Shown here: piece by piece, positions 7,053-13,765 of the stretch | How positions within the stretch are numbered: the stretch's first letter is position 1 | Layout of the letters: the number at the start of each line of letters is the position of its first letter | Assembly (NCBI GenBank): GCA_039916225.1 | Contig: JBDSLU010000471.1 | Coordinates: 1-13,765, forward strand | Direction: 5' to 3' | Origin: JBDSLU01 sp039916225 | GTDB lineage: Bacteria > Acidobacteriota > Vicinamibacteria > Vicinamibacterales > Vicinamibacteraceae | DNA: 13,765 nt | The notes under the pieces: model-generated | Told to the model about the DNA's origin: nothing | The model's database searches: none | The model's input: only the letters and a program-made list of their open reading frames with translations | Position numbers and translations under genes: made by a program

Positions 7053-7859
7053 ATGACCCGACGATTCACTCTCCTCCTATTCCTGGCCGCCCTGCTGATC
7101 GCCAGCACGGCCGATGCCCAGTTCAGCCGCCGCGACCCGGCCACCGGCGAGGTCTACAAGGTCGAGGCCGCCTACGGCTGGTGGCGACCCGAGCCGACGA
7201 TCGGCATCGCCAGCGAAGGGCTGGGCATCCCGCCGACGCTCATCGACTTCGAGACCGACCTCGGCATCGAGAAGACGCGTGTGCGCGAATTCCGGCTGGT
7301 CCTGCGGCCGGCCCGCAAGCACAAGATCAAGCTCGACTACCTGCCGATCAACTACAAGGTCGACGGCCACATCCTGAGCCGGACGATCATCTTCAACGGC
7401 CAGTCCTACAACGTCGGCCTGCCGGTCAACATCGACGCCGATTTCACGACGCTCAAGATCGGCTACGAGTACGACTTCATCTACAAGGACCGCGGCTACT
7501 TCGGCCTGGTGCTCGACACCAAGGTGACCCGGGCGCGCATCGACTTCGAGAGCCCGATCAACGAGGAGTTCGCCGAAGCCACCGCGCCCATCCCGACGCT
7601 GGGCTTCGCCGGTCGAGCCTACGCCGCGCGCAACGTCGCGGTCGGCGCCGAGATGACGTTCTTCAAGATCCCCGGGGGCGAGGAACGCGACTACGACGGC
7701 TCGTACTTCGATTACGACTTCTACGCGACCATCAACTTCAGCAACAACGCCGGGGTGACCGGCGGCTGGCGGAAGCTCGACCTCGACTACACGGTCAAGG
7801 AAGACTTCGGCTCGCTCGACCTCCGCGGGCTCTACGTGCTCGGCGTCGTGCGCTTCTAG
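7053..7859 (+). CDS. Secreted outer-membrane beta-barrel protein, function unknown
   Basis: A 268-residue protein with a clear Sec signal peptide (MTRRFTLLLFLAALLIASTADA, written here only to mark residues 1-22), probably cut after ADA before Q23. The mature part alternates polar and hydrophobic residues with many aromatic ends, for example KHKIKLDYLPINYKV (89-103), FTTLKIGYEYDFIY (131-144) and GSYFDYDFYATINF (216-229). It ends in ...YVLGVVRF, and a terminal Phe is the usual Bam-recognition signal of outer-membrane barrels. I count enough amphipathic strands for about 8-10, so a small barrel is likely. I cannot name a family or cargo. The start is fixed by the signal peptide; upstream in-frame sequence is antisense to the ABC gene. 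It is divergent from the exporter operon (96 bp) and convergent with the GT-C-like gene. A link to the exporter as its outer-membrane partner is conceivable but unsupported. Confidence 0.85.
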   Translation: MTRRFTLLLFLAALLIASTADAQFSRRDPATGEVYKVEAAYGWWRPEPTIGIASEGLGIPPTLIDFETDLGIEKTRVREFRLVLRPARKHKIKLDYLPINYKVDGHILSRTIIFNGQSYNVGLPVNIDADFTTLKIGYEYDFIYKDRGYFGLVLDTKVTRARIDFESPINEEFAEATAPIPTLGFAGRAYAARNVAVGAEMTFFKIPGGEERDYDGSYFDYDFYATINFSNNAGVTGGWRKLDLDYTVKEDFGSLDLRGLYVLGVVRF

Positions 7860-7975
7860 GGGCGGCTCCGCCGAACTCCCAACTTCCAACTACCAATTTC
7901 CAACCAACTTCCACCCTGCTCTCGAGGGTGCTTGGGAGTTGGAGATTGGCGGTTGGGAGTTCGCGAGAGCGCCCC
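7859..7975. repeat. Stop-to-stop near-palindrome, probable bidirectional terminator or dispersed repeat
   Basis: The whole gap between two convergent stops folds on itself. Paired arms from outside in: GGGGCG 7859-7864 with CGCCCC 7970-7975; CGAACTCCCAAC 7872-7883 with GTTGGGAGTTCG 7952-7963 (12 bp perfect); CCAATTTCCAAC 7893-7904 with GTTGGAGATTGG 7938-7949 (11 of 12, the last a G-U pair in RNA); CACCCT 7912-7917 with AGGGTG 7925-7930, loop GCTCTCG. It is clearly less GC-rich than its neighbours and built from CCAACTTCC-like words. It lacks a T-run, so if it terminates it is not a textbook intrinsic terminator. I recall similar words scattered between genes of Acidobacteria-like genomes, but could not check. 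Confidence 0.7.
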
Positions 7976-10699
7976 TCAGTCGATCGCGATCCAGACACCG
8001 AGCAGGCGGAAGTCGCGGTTGCGGCGATCGCCGTCGAAGGGCCGCACGCCACGCGCCGCGCGGATGGTGAGCGGCGTGGCGGGCCCCGCCGGCGGTACCT
8101 CGACGCGCATCTCCTGCCCCGGCGCCAGGTCGAGCGTTCGCTGCCACGTTCCGGCGGTGAGTTCCACGCGATTGGCGATCGGCGCGTTGCGCACGAACAC
8201 GCCGAGCGGGCCGGCGGTCTCCCCCACCACCACCCGCGAGCGGCCGGGGCGCACCCAGAACCCGGGCGCTTCGGGATAGCTCTCGTCGTCGAGGAAGAAC
8301 ACGTCGTGCGCGCCGTAGCGGACCACCTGCCGGGCGACGTCGGCGGCACCAGTTGCCGATGGCGCGACCCCGAGCGGCTCGAACGTCAGGGTCCGCGGCG
8401 TCCAGGCGGTCGCCGCAGCCGAGGCGTCCAGCGGCCACGCCGCAGCCGACGGCACGGTGACCGGCACGTCGACGTCGATCGCCGATACGGCCACGGAATC
8501 GAGGCGGCGCCAGTCGAGTCCCGACCGACCGGCGCGCAGCGCCAAGGGCGACGGCAGCGGCGACACGTGCATGAGCCGATACCGCCCGGGGGCGAGCGTG
8601 GGCAGCTCGAGATGGAGCTGCCGGCCGGCGCCGGTCGGACGCGCTTCGAGCACGAGATGGGCCCGCGCGTCTGCCGGAGCGGTCCGCCCGACGCCGGCGC
8701 CACGCGCGGCGATCAGGGTCGCCCGCGGATGGCGCTGCCACGTTGCCAGAGCCGCTTGCTCGGCCCCTCCCGGCAATCGCGGATCGACGAGGCCGTCGAC
8801 GTGCCAGGCGATGGCGATGGCGGCGGTGGCAGCCAGGCCGAGGACCAGACCAGACAGCGCTCGGGCTCGCCCGACCGACGAGCCGCGCGCGATCGCGGCG
8901 ATCACCAGCCACGCCAACACCGCGGCGCCAGCCCACACCGACGCCAGCGCCGCCGCCGGGCCAGGTGCGCTGCGATGGACGCCAGGCAGCGCCCGCGCCA
9001 GGTCGACCGCCGGGCTCGCCCATCGGGCCCAGCCCGCGACCGCGGTGCGGCTGCCGTAGGCCAGGCGTCCGTCGTCGACGCCGAGCAGGATGAGCGTGAT
9101 ACCGACGGTGACCACTAACGCGGCGATGGCGAGCGCGCGACCGCCCACGCCGCGCGTGCGGCTCCACGCGACCCCGATCGGGACGGCCAGCGGCAGCAGC
9201 ATCGGCACGAGGAAGCGCGCCGGCGCGCTGGCCCCGCCCCACCACATGCGGTAGGAGGCCGAGGCGAGCGTGTAGCCGACGAATGCCACGGCGATCGTCA
9301 CCGCGACGATGCGCGTTGCCGCCGGCGATCCGCCCGGGGCTGCGTCGGCCCGCGGCCCGCCGATCAGCATCCAGCCGAGACCGAGCAGCGCCAGCACGAA
9401 CACCGGCGCGACCCCGAGCAGCCCGAACTGCGCGTCAAGGAGCAGCCCGGCTACGCCCGCCGGCACCTGCGCCCACCCGGTCTGCGTGTAGCCGCCATAA
9501 GGCGCCGACGGATCGGGGGTGCCGTAGATGCGGAGGAAGTAGAAGAACCAACCCACGGCGCTCAGGACCGGCGGGACGGCGAACGCTGCGACCCGCCGCC
9601 AGGGCGTTCGCCGCCACCACGCGGTCGCGACGATAGCCAGGCCGAACGTGGCGGCGATGACGGCGGCGCGGGTGTGCAGCCACGGCAGCGCCGCCAGGGC
9701 CAGGCCGCTCGTGGCGAAGGTCATCCACGAGGGCTGCGTGGCCGGCTCATTCTCGATCCGCACCCGGGCAATCGACGTCAGCCCGCGCAGGGCGACCAGC
9801 GCCGCGACACCGGCGACGCCGTCCGGAAAGACCGTGAAGGCGTGGAACAGGATCGGCGAAGCGGCGACGGCGGCGGCCCAGGCGAACCACGCCGCTCCGG
9901 CGTCAGCGGTGACGTCGTGGGCCAGTCGCCACAGCAGCACCGTGCCGCCAGCCGTCACCAGTAGCAGCGCGGCGATCACGCCGGCATAGCCGCCGGCCGC
10001 GTAGGCCGGAAGGAGGAGCGCCGGCAGGCCCGGTGCATGGATCGAGTAGATGCGGCGGTCGACACCGCGCCGCAGATAGTCCGGCGTCAATTCGCCACGG
10101 AAGAACGCCAGGTAGTCGCCGCGCTCGTGGTTGTCGTCGATGGCCAGGTCGCCGTCGCGGCGGAGGCTTTCGGCGATCACCAGGTAGTGCGGCTCGTCGC
10201 CGCCGGGCAGGATGGTGCGGACCGATGAGTAGCCGGCCGTGAACACGACCAGTGCGACCCCACCGGCCAGCCAGCTGGCGCGGCGTCGATCGGTGATCCA
10301 GTTGGCGAGGACAGCCGGCAGCGGCGGCCGCGCGGCGACGACGCAGGCGATGCCGGTGACGATGGCAGCGATCCACGGCAGCCAGGCCAGCGGGCCGAGC
10401 CACGCGAAGCGCGCGGCAGCGAGCGGCAGCGGCAGCCACGGCAACACCGCCACGAGGACGCCGCTCCAGGCGGCCGCCGGCCACGTCGACAGCCACGGCC
10501 AGGTCCGCGCGGCGATGCTCCACGCCACGGTCACGGCGACGCTGGCGCAGACGAGGGCGACGATGAACGCGGTCGCCGGCAGCACGCCGAGCCAGGAACC
10601 GTCCGGCGCGGGCAGGGTGCGGGCCCCCAGCGTGAGAGCCAGGGCGACGCCCGCGAGGGGGGCGGCGAGCAGGCCCGATCGGGGCAGTTTTCGGGCCAT
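7976..10699 (-). CDS. Polytopic GT-C-type glycosyltransferase-like membrane protein with C-terminal extracytoplasmic domain
   Basis: A 907-residue protein. Residues about 8-635 are a long series of hydrophobic helices. The large loop after the early helices holds ILPGGDEPHYLVIAESL (163-179), with acidic D168-E169 placed like the catalytic or metal-binding acidic pair in the first loop of PMT/ArnT (GT39/GT83) enzymes. Other marks are RRIYSIHAPGLPALLLPAY (215-233), GLLGVAPVFVLALLG (426-440) and MWWGGASAPARFLVP (485-499), common to this GT-C-like family. These enzymes move sugars from polyprenyl-phosphate donors on the outer face of the inner membrane. From about 635 to 907 it is soluble and rich in short beta strands (for example TWQRTLDLAPGQEMRVEVPP), perhaps a glycan- or acceptor-binding domain. 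Donor and acceptor are unknown. It starts at ATG 10699, only 38 bp from a divergent membrane protein gene. It ends naturally (...LGVWIAID) beside the palindrome. Confidence 0.82.
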   Translation of the reverse strand: MARKLPRSGLLAAPLAGVALALTLGARTLPAPDGSWLGVLPATAFIVALVCASVAVTVAWSIAARTWPWLSTWPAAAWSGVLVAVLPWLPLPLAAARFAWLGPLAWLPWIAAIVTGIACVVAARPPLPAVLANWITDRRRASWLAGGVALVVFTAGYSSVRTILPGGDEPHYLVIAESLRRDGDLAIDDNHERGDYLAFFRGELTPDYLRRGVDRRIYSIHAPGLPALLLPAYAAGGYAGVIAALLLVTAGGTVLLWRLAHDVTADAGAAWFAWAAAVAASPILFHAFTVFPDGVAGVAALVALRGLTSIARVRIENEPATQPSWMTFATSGLALAALPWLHTRAAVIAATFGLAIVATAWWRRTPWRRVAAFAVPPVLSAVGWFFYFLRIYGTPDPSAPYGGYTQTGWAQVPAGVAGLLLDAQFGLLGVAPVFVLALLGLGWMLIGGPRADAAPGGSPAATRIVAVTIAVAFVGYTLASASYRMWWGGASAPARFLVPMLLPLAVPIGVAWSRTRGVGGRALAIAALVVTVGITLILLGVDDGRLAYGSRTAVAGWARWASPAVDLARALPGVHRSAPGPAAALASVWAGAAVLAWLVIAAIARGSSVGRARALSGLVLGLAATAAIAIAWHVDGLVDPRLPGGAEQAALATWQRHPRATLIAARGAGVGRTAPADARAHLVLEARPTGAGRQLHLELPTLAPGRYRLMHVSPLPSPLALRAGRSGLDWRRLDSVAVSAIDVDVPVTVPSAAAWPLDASAAATAWTPRTLTFEPLGVAPSATGAADVARQVVRYGAHDVFFLDDESYPEAPGFWVRPGRSRVVVGETAGPLGVFVRNAPIANRVELTAGTWQRTLDLAPGQEMRVEVPPAGPATPLTIRAARGVRPFDGDRRNRDFRLLGVWIAID

Positions 10700-10737
10700 T
10701 TTCCGGGACGGGAGCGCATGCTACCATACGCCGGCCG
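10700..10737. promoter_or_regulatory. 38-bp divergent promoter region
   Basis: Only 38 bp separate two opposing start codons. An AT-richer core around 10717-10728 reads TACCAT (10722-10727) forward and TATGGT (10723-10728) or TAGCAT (10718-10723) in reverse, so the -10 candidates of both genes overlap. Any -35 elements would have to lie near or inside the opposite coding start. Forward leader would be about 3-4 bases, reverse about 11-17. There is no clear Shine-Dalgarno on either side. Hexamer assignments are weak individually. Confidence 0.4.
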
Positions 10738-12459
10738 ATGCCCCAGCCGCGCGATGACGCCTCGACGAGCGCGCGGGCGCGACTCGCCCGCGGCGGCGCG
10801 ATCGCGGCCCTCGCGCTCCTGCTGACGGCGGCCTTCACCTGGCCCATCGCGCCGCGCCTCGGCAGCGTCGGCCGCTTCGACACCGGCGACGGCCACTGGA
10901 GCATCTGGTGCGTCGCCTGGGTGTCCCACGCGCTGGCGACCGACCCCGCCAATCTCTACAACGCGAACATCTTCGTCCCGCACCCGAACACGCTCGCCTA
11001 CTCCGAGAACAACATCGTGGCGGGCGTGCTCGGCCTGCCGGCCTATCTGCTGACCGGCAATCCGTACGCCACGCACAACCTCGCGATGCTCCTGGGCATC
11101 GCCCTGGCCGTAGTCGGCGCCTACGCCCTGGTGCGCTACCTGACGCACGACACGGGCGCGGCCATCGTGGCGGCGATCGGCTTCGTGTTCTGTCCGTTCC
11201 TGTTCGCGCGCACCGCGCATATCCAGCTGATGCTGTTCTTCGGCCTGCCGATCGCCCTGCTGGCGCTGCACCGGCTGGTCGATGCACCGTCGATCGGCCG
11301 CGGTGTCGGCCTCGGTCTGGCGCTGACCGTGCAGGCGCTGGCGTGCGGCTACTACGGCATCTTCGCCGGCCTGCTGGCGGCGCTCGGCCTGCCGTTCTTC
11401 GCGCTGACCCGCGGCCACTGGCGCAACGTCCGCTACTGGACCGCCGCCGCGGTCGCCGCCGCCACGTCGATCGCCCTGGTCCTGCCCTTCTTCCTTCCCT
11501 ACGTGCGGGTACAGGGCGAGCTCGGCTTCACCCGCTCGGTCGAGGAAGCCGCCTACTACTCGGCCGACATCCAGGCCTGGCTGGCCTCGAGCGCCTGGGC
11601 CCACCGCTGGTTCCTGCCGTGGCTCGGACACTGGAACGAAGTGCTCTTCCCCGGCGTGCTGACGCTGGCCGGCGGGCTGTGGGGCGTGTGCCGCGCCTGG
11701 CGCGCCACACCGCCATCGACGACGACGACGACGACGACGATGGTCGATGGCGCGACGCCGTCGCTCGGTCGCGATGTGCTCGCGTTCTACGGCCTCAGCG
11801 GCGGGCTTGCCTTCTGGATCTCGTTCGGGCCGGCCGCCGGCCTCTATCGTTTGCTGTTCGCGGTGATCCCGGTGTTCTCGCTGCTGCGGGCGCCGAGCCG
11901 GATCGGCATCGTGGTCGTCCTCGCCCTGTCGGTGCTGTTCGCCGCCGGCCTGGCCGCTGTCTTCGCACGGCTGGCGCCGCGGACCCGCGCCTGGGCCGCC
12001 GCCGGCCTGTCGCTGGCGATGTGCGCCGAGTTGTTCACGGCGCCGCTGGGCGTCCGCGACGCGCCGCCCGTCGCCAGCGCCTATCGGCACCTGTCCACGC
12101 TGCCGCGGGCCGCCGTCCTCGAGCTGCCCTTCTTCTACGAGCGCGGCGACTACCCGCGACACGCCCGCTACATGTCGGCCTCGGGCTGGCACTGGCAGCG
12201 CCTGATCAACGGCTACAGCGATCACATCCCGCTGGAATTCCGCGAGCTGGCCCCGCGGATGCACGGCTTCCCGTCGATGGAGTCGTTCGCCGAGCTGCGC
12301 CAGCGGCGCGGCCGCTATGTCGTCATGCACCTGAACCTCTACGGACGCCGCGATCGCGAGCGGACGCTGGAGCGCCTGCAGGCCTACAGCGCATACTTGA
12401 CGCTGCTCAACGACGACGGCGAGATCCGTCTCTACGAAATCACTTCATGGCCGCAGTGA
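10738..12459 (+). CDS. Polytopic membrane protein, GT-C/YfhO-like, putative glycosyltransferase
   Basis: A 573-residue protein with about ten or more hydrophobic helices (first at about 18-36, the rest to about 440) and a soluble C-terminal part (about 441-573). The first external loop has RFDTGDGHWSIWCVAWV (46-62) with D48 and D51, then LYNANIFVPHPNTLAYSENN (73-92). This acidic loop plus layout resembles GT-C glycosyltransferases and YfhO-type proteins. The tail includes AVLELPFFYERGDYPRHARYM (459-479) and NGYSDHIP (491-498), which I recall from similar membrane proteins. Catalytic activity is inferred, not shown. Residues 328-334 are seven Thr encoded by a trinucleotide repeat within a predicted cytosolic or loop segment. 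It is divergent from the other GT-C-like gene. The aminotransferase gene follows 31 bp downstream and could be cotranscribed. Confidence 0.75.
   Translation: MPQPRDDASTSARARLARGGAIAALALLLTAAFTWPIAPRLGSVGRFDTGDGHWSIWCVAWVSHALATDPANLYNANIFVPHPNTLAYSENNIVAGVLGLPAYLLTGNPYATHNLAMLLGIALAVVGAYALVRYLTHDTGAAIVAAIGFVFCPFLFARTAHIQLMLFFGLPIALLALHRLVDAPSIGRGVGLGLALTVQALACGYYGIFAGLLAALGLPFFALTRGHWRNVRYWTAAAVAAATSIALVLPFFLPYVRVQGELGFTRSVEEAAYYSADIQAWLASSAWAHRWFLPWLGHWNEVLFPGVLTLAGGLWGVCRAWRATPPSTTTTTTTMVDGATPSLGRDVLAFYGLSGGLAFWISFGPAAGLYRLLFAVIPVFSLLRAPSRIGIVVVLALSVLFAAGLAAVFARLAPRTRAWAAAGLSLAMCAELFTAPLGVRDAPPVASAYRHLSTLPRAAVLELPFFYERGDYPRHARYMSASGWHWQRLINGYSDHIPLEFRELAPRMHGFPSMESFAELRQRRGRYVVMHLNLYGRRDRERTLERLQAYSAYLTLLNDDGEIRLYEITSWPQ
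11713..11750 (+). repeat. In-frame (CGA)8 microsatellite flanked by an 8-bp inverted repeat
   Basis: Eight CGA units run from 11717 to 11740. CCATCGAC (11713-11720) and GTCGATGG (11743-11750) are perfect inverted copies at its edges. The frame reads S-T7-M-V, so slippage by whole units would alter the number of Thr residues without breaking the gene. It lies between two hydrophobic segments of the host protein, where length is likely tolerated. Confidence 0.85.
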
Positions 12460-12490
12460 CCACGCCGCGCGCCATCCTCCACGCATCGGC

Positions 12491-13672
12491 ATGACCAGAC
12501 TTCGTCCCTCACGCAAGGCAGCCTGCTTCACCGAGTCGGTGATTCGCGAGATGACCCGGCTCGCCCATCGCCACGGCGCCGTCAACCTGTCGCAGGGCTT
12601 TCCGGACTTCCCGGCACCCGAGGCGATCAAGGCCGCGGCCAACCGCGCCATCGACGCCGACGTCAACCAGTACGCCGTCACCTGGGGCGCCCCCGAGCTG
12701 CGCGCAGCCATCGCCCGCGACGCGGCGCGGCGGCACGGCCTGGCGATCGATCCCGACACCCAGGTCACGGTCTGCTGCGGCTCGACCGAGACGATGATCG
12801 CGACGCTGCTCGGCATCGTCGATCCCGGCGACGAGGTGATCGTCTTCGAGCCGTTCTACGAGAATTACGGCCCCGACGCGATCCTGTCGGGGGCGGTGCC
12901 GCGCTACGTCACGCTGCGGGCGCCGGACTGGACGTTCGACCGCGACGAGCTGGCCGCGGCGTTCAGCGATCGGACCCGCGCCATCATCGTCAACACGCCG
13001 AACAACCCGACCGGCAAGGTGTTCACGCGCGACGAGCTGGAGGCGATCGCCGACCTGTGCCGCAAGTGGGACGTCGTCGCCATCACCGACGACATCTACG
13101 AGCACATCGTCTACGACGGCGCCCGGCACGTGCCGCTGATGACGCTCGACGGCATGGCCGATCGCACCGTGTCGATCAACAGCATGTCGAAGACCTTCAG
13201 CGTGACCGGCTGGCGGGTCGGCTGGGCGATCGCGCCGCCGGCGCTGGCGGTGGGCATCCGCAAGGTGCACGACTTCCTGACGGTCGGGGCGCCGGCGCCG
13301 CTGCAGCAGGCCGCGGCCTTCGCGCTCGATCTGCCGGACAGCTATTTCACCGAGCTCGCCGCCCACTACCAGGCGCGCCGCGATCGCGTGGTGGCGATGC
13401 TGGAAAAGGCCGGCCTGCGCTGCGCCGTCCCGTCCGGCGCCTACTACGTGATGACCGACATCACCGGGCTGGGCTGGAGCGACGACGTCGCGTTCGTCCG
13501 CCACCTGGTCGAGGACATCGGCGTAGCGGCCGTGCCGGGGTCGAGCTTCTACCGGGCCCCAGGCACGCACGCCGTCTCCGGCGGACGCGGCCGGGTCCGG
13601 TTCTGTTTCTGCAAGAAGGACGAGACGCTCGACGAAGCCGAGCGCCGGCTGGCCAAGCTGCAGCCACGCTGA
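12491..13672 (+). CDS. Class I PLP-dependent aminotransferase (KAT/YbdL-like)
   Basis: A 393-residue fold-type I aminotransferase, cytosolic, normal length. VNLSQGFPDFPAP (31-43) is the hallmark of the kynurenine/glutamine/methionine aminotransferase branch (KAT, E. coli YbdL). The PLP site is complete: GSTE (97-100) for the phosphate region, NTPNNPTG (168-175) with N172, TDDIYE (199-204) with D200 and Y203, Schiff-base lysine K234 in SMSKTFSVTGWRVGW, and R370 in VRFCF for the substrate carboxylate. The likely reaction is transfer of an amino group from an aromatic or sulfur amino acid to a 2-oxo acid; some relatives also cleave cysteine conjugates. Exact specificity cannot be told from sequence. 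The ATG at 12491 is preferred because residues before M21 (ESVIREMTRLA) belong to the family. No Shine-Dalgarno is visible; it lies 31 bp after the membrane protein gene. Confidence 0.92.
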   Translation: MTRLRPSRKAACFTESVIREMTRLAHRHGAVNLSQGFPDFPAPEAIKAAANRAIDADVNQYAVTWGAPELRAAIARDAARRHGLAIDPDTQVTVCCGSTETMIATLLGIVDPGDEVIVFEPFYENYGPDAILSGAVPRYVTLRAPDWTFDRDELAAAFSDRTRAIIVNTPNNPTGKVFTRDELEAIADLCRKWDVVAITDDIYEHIVYDGARHVPLMTLDGMADRTVSINSMSKTFSVTGWRVGWAIAPPALAVGIRKVHDFLTVGAPAPLQQAAAFALDLPDSYFTELAAHYQARRDRVVAMLEKAGLRCAVPSGAYYVMTDITGLGWSDDVAFVRHLVEDIGVAAVPGSSFYRAPGTHAVSGGRGRVRFCFCKKDETLDEAERRLAKLQPR

Positions 13673-13712
13673 ACGGCGGCCGCCACGATTCGCTGCGAGC
13701 GCGGCGCGGGAA

Positions 13713-13765
13713 CTAGTTCGCGCTGGCTCGGCGATCGCCGTAGAGCTGACGGTAGTCCTCAGCGG
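13713..13765 (-). CDS. 3' end of a minus-strand gene entering from the right edge
   Basis: Read on the minus strand, the frame from the window edge gives AEDYRQLYGDRRASAN and then TAG (13713-13715). A charged, helix-like end followed by a short tail looks like a genuine C-terminus, and convergence with the aminotransferase (40-bp gap) is a reasonable arrangement. Only 16 complete codons are visible, so family and function cannot be given, and a chance open frame in GC-rich DNA is possible. Confidence 0.5.
   Translation of the reverse strand, partial: AEDYRQLYGDRRASAN

Noticed and set aside
6968..9118. 716-codon plus-strand open frame spanning the barrel gene, the palindrome and the GT-C gene
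   Set aside because: Out of frame with the barrel protein and antisense to the GT-C protein; composition is Arg/Gln/Pro-rich with no motifs.
10531..12330. 599-codon minus-strand open frame opposite the second membrane protein
   Set aside because: Translation is Glu/Arg/Gln/Gly-rich antisense noise; the plus strand encodes coherent membrane helices.
13675..13684. GGCGGCCGCC palindrome after the aminotransferase as a terminator
   Set aside because: No loop and no T run; such short palindromes are frequent by chance in this GC-rich DNA.
1..13765. tRNA, rRNA, CRISPR array, insertion sequence, prophage or toxin-antitoxin genes
   Set aside because: Looked for on both strands; no cloverleaf, regularly spaced repeats, transposase or integrase motifs, or small paired ORFs with supporting context were seen.

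Overview
The window is GC-rich throughout (visibly about two-thirds G+C or more) and tightly packed with coding sequence. It carries ten complete or nearly complete protein genes and the last few codons of an eleventh. The source is a diderm bacterium: one gene encodes a secreted beta-barrel-like protein ending in a C-terminal Phe. The GGDEPHY-type membrane glycosyltransferase family, the composition and the CCAACTTCC-rich intergenic palindrome are, in my recollection, typical of Acidobacteriota (Vicinamibacteria-like) genomes. That placement is inference; Myxococcota or a related lineage is possible. No rRNA, tRNA, CRISPR, integrase, transposase or phage gene is visible.

Layout. Positions 1-3345 hold a run of four plus-strand genes: a PF06042-type nucleotidyltransferase-like protein overlapping thiL by ATGA, then after a 200-bp leader a small exported or membrane-anchored 3D-domain protein, then a class I SAM methyltransferase. 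Positions 3265-6956 hold a minus-strand two-gene operon for a heterodimeric ABC exporter of the MdlA/MdlB (TM287/288, BmrC/D) type. The two genes are joined by a GTGA overlap, and the operon runs convergently into the methyltransferase gene with an 81-bp 3' overlap. Positions 7053-7859 (plus) encode an outer-membrane beta-barrel candidate. The 116-bp gap between its stop and the stop of the convergent 907-residue GT-C-like membrane protein (7976-10699, minus) is almost entirely one imperfect palindrome. A second polytopic GT-C/YfhO-like membrane protein (10738-12459, plus) starts 38 bp away, head to head. A class I PLP aminotransferase (12491-13672) follows it. A minus-strand gene enters from the right edge (stop at 13713-13715).

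How the genes might work together. thiL makes thiamine diphosphate. The aminotransferase is a housekeeping or amino-acid salvage enzyme. The methyltransferase, two GT-C-like membrane proteins, ABC exporter, 3D-domain wall protein and outer-membrane protein are all plausible envelope functions, but nothing in the sequence proves a single pathway. I see no clear new defence, mobile or biosynthetic system. The best leads are structural: the stop-to-stop palindrome at 7859-7975, the in-register antisense overlap at 3265-3345, an in-frame (CGA)8 tract inside an inverted repeat, the very short divergent promoter at 10700-10737, and the general lack of Shine-Dalgarno sequences with -10-like hexamers very close to start codons.
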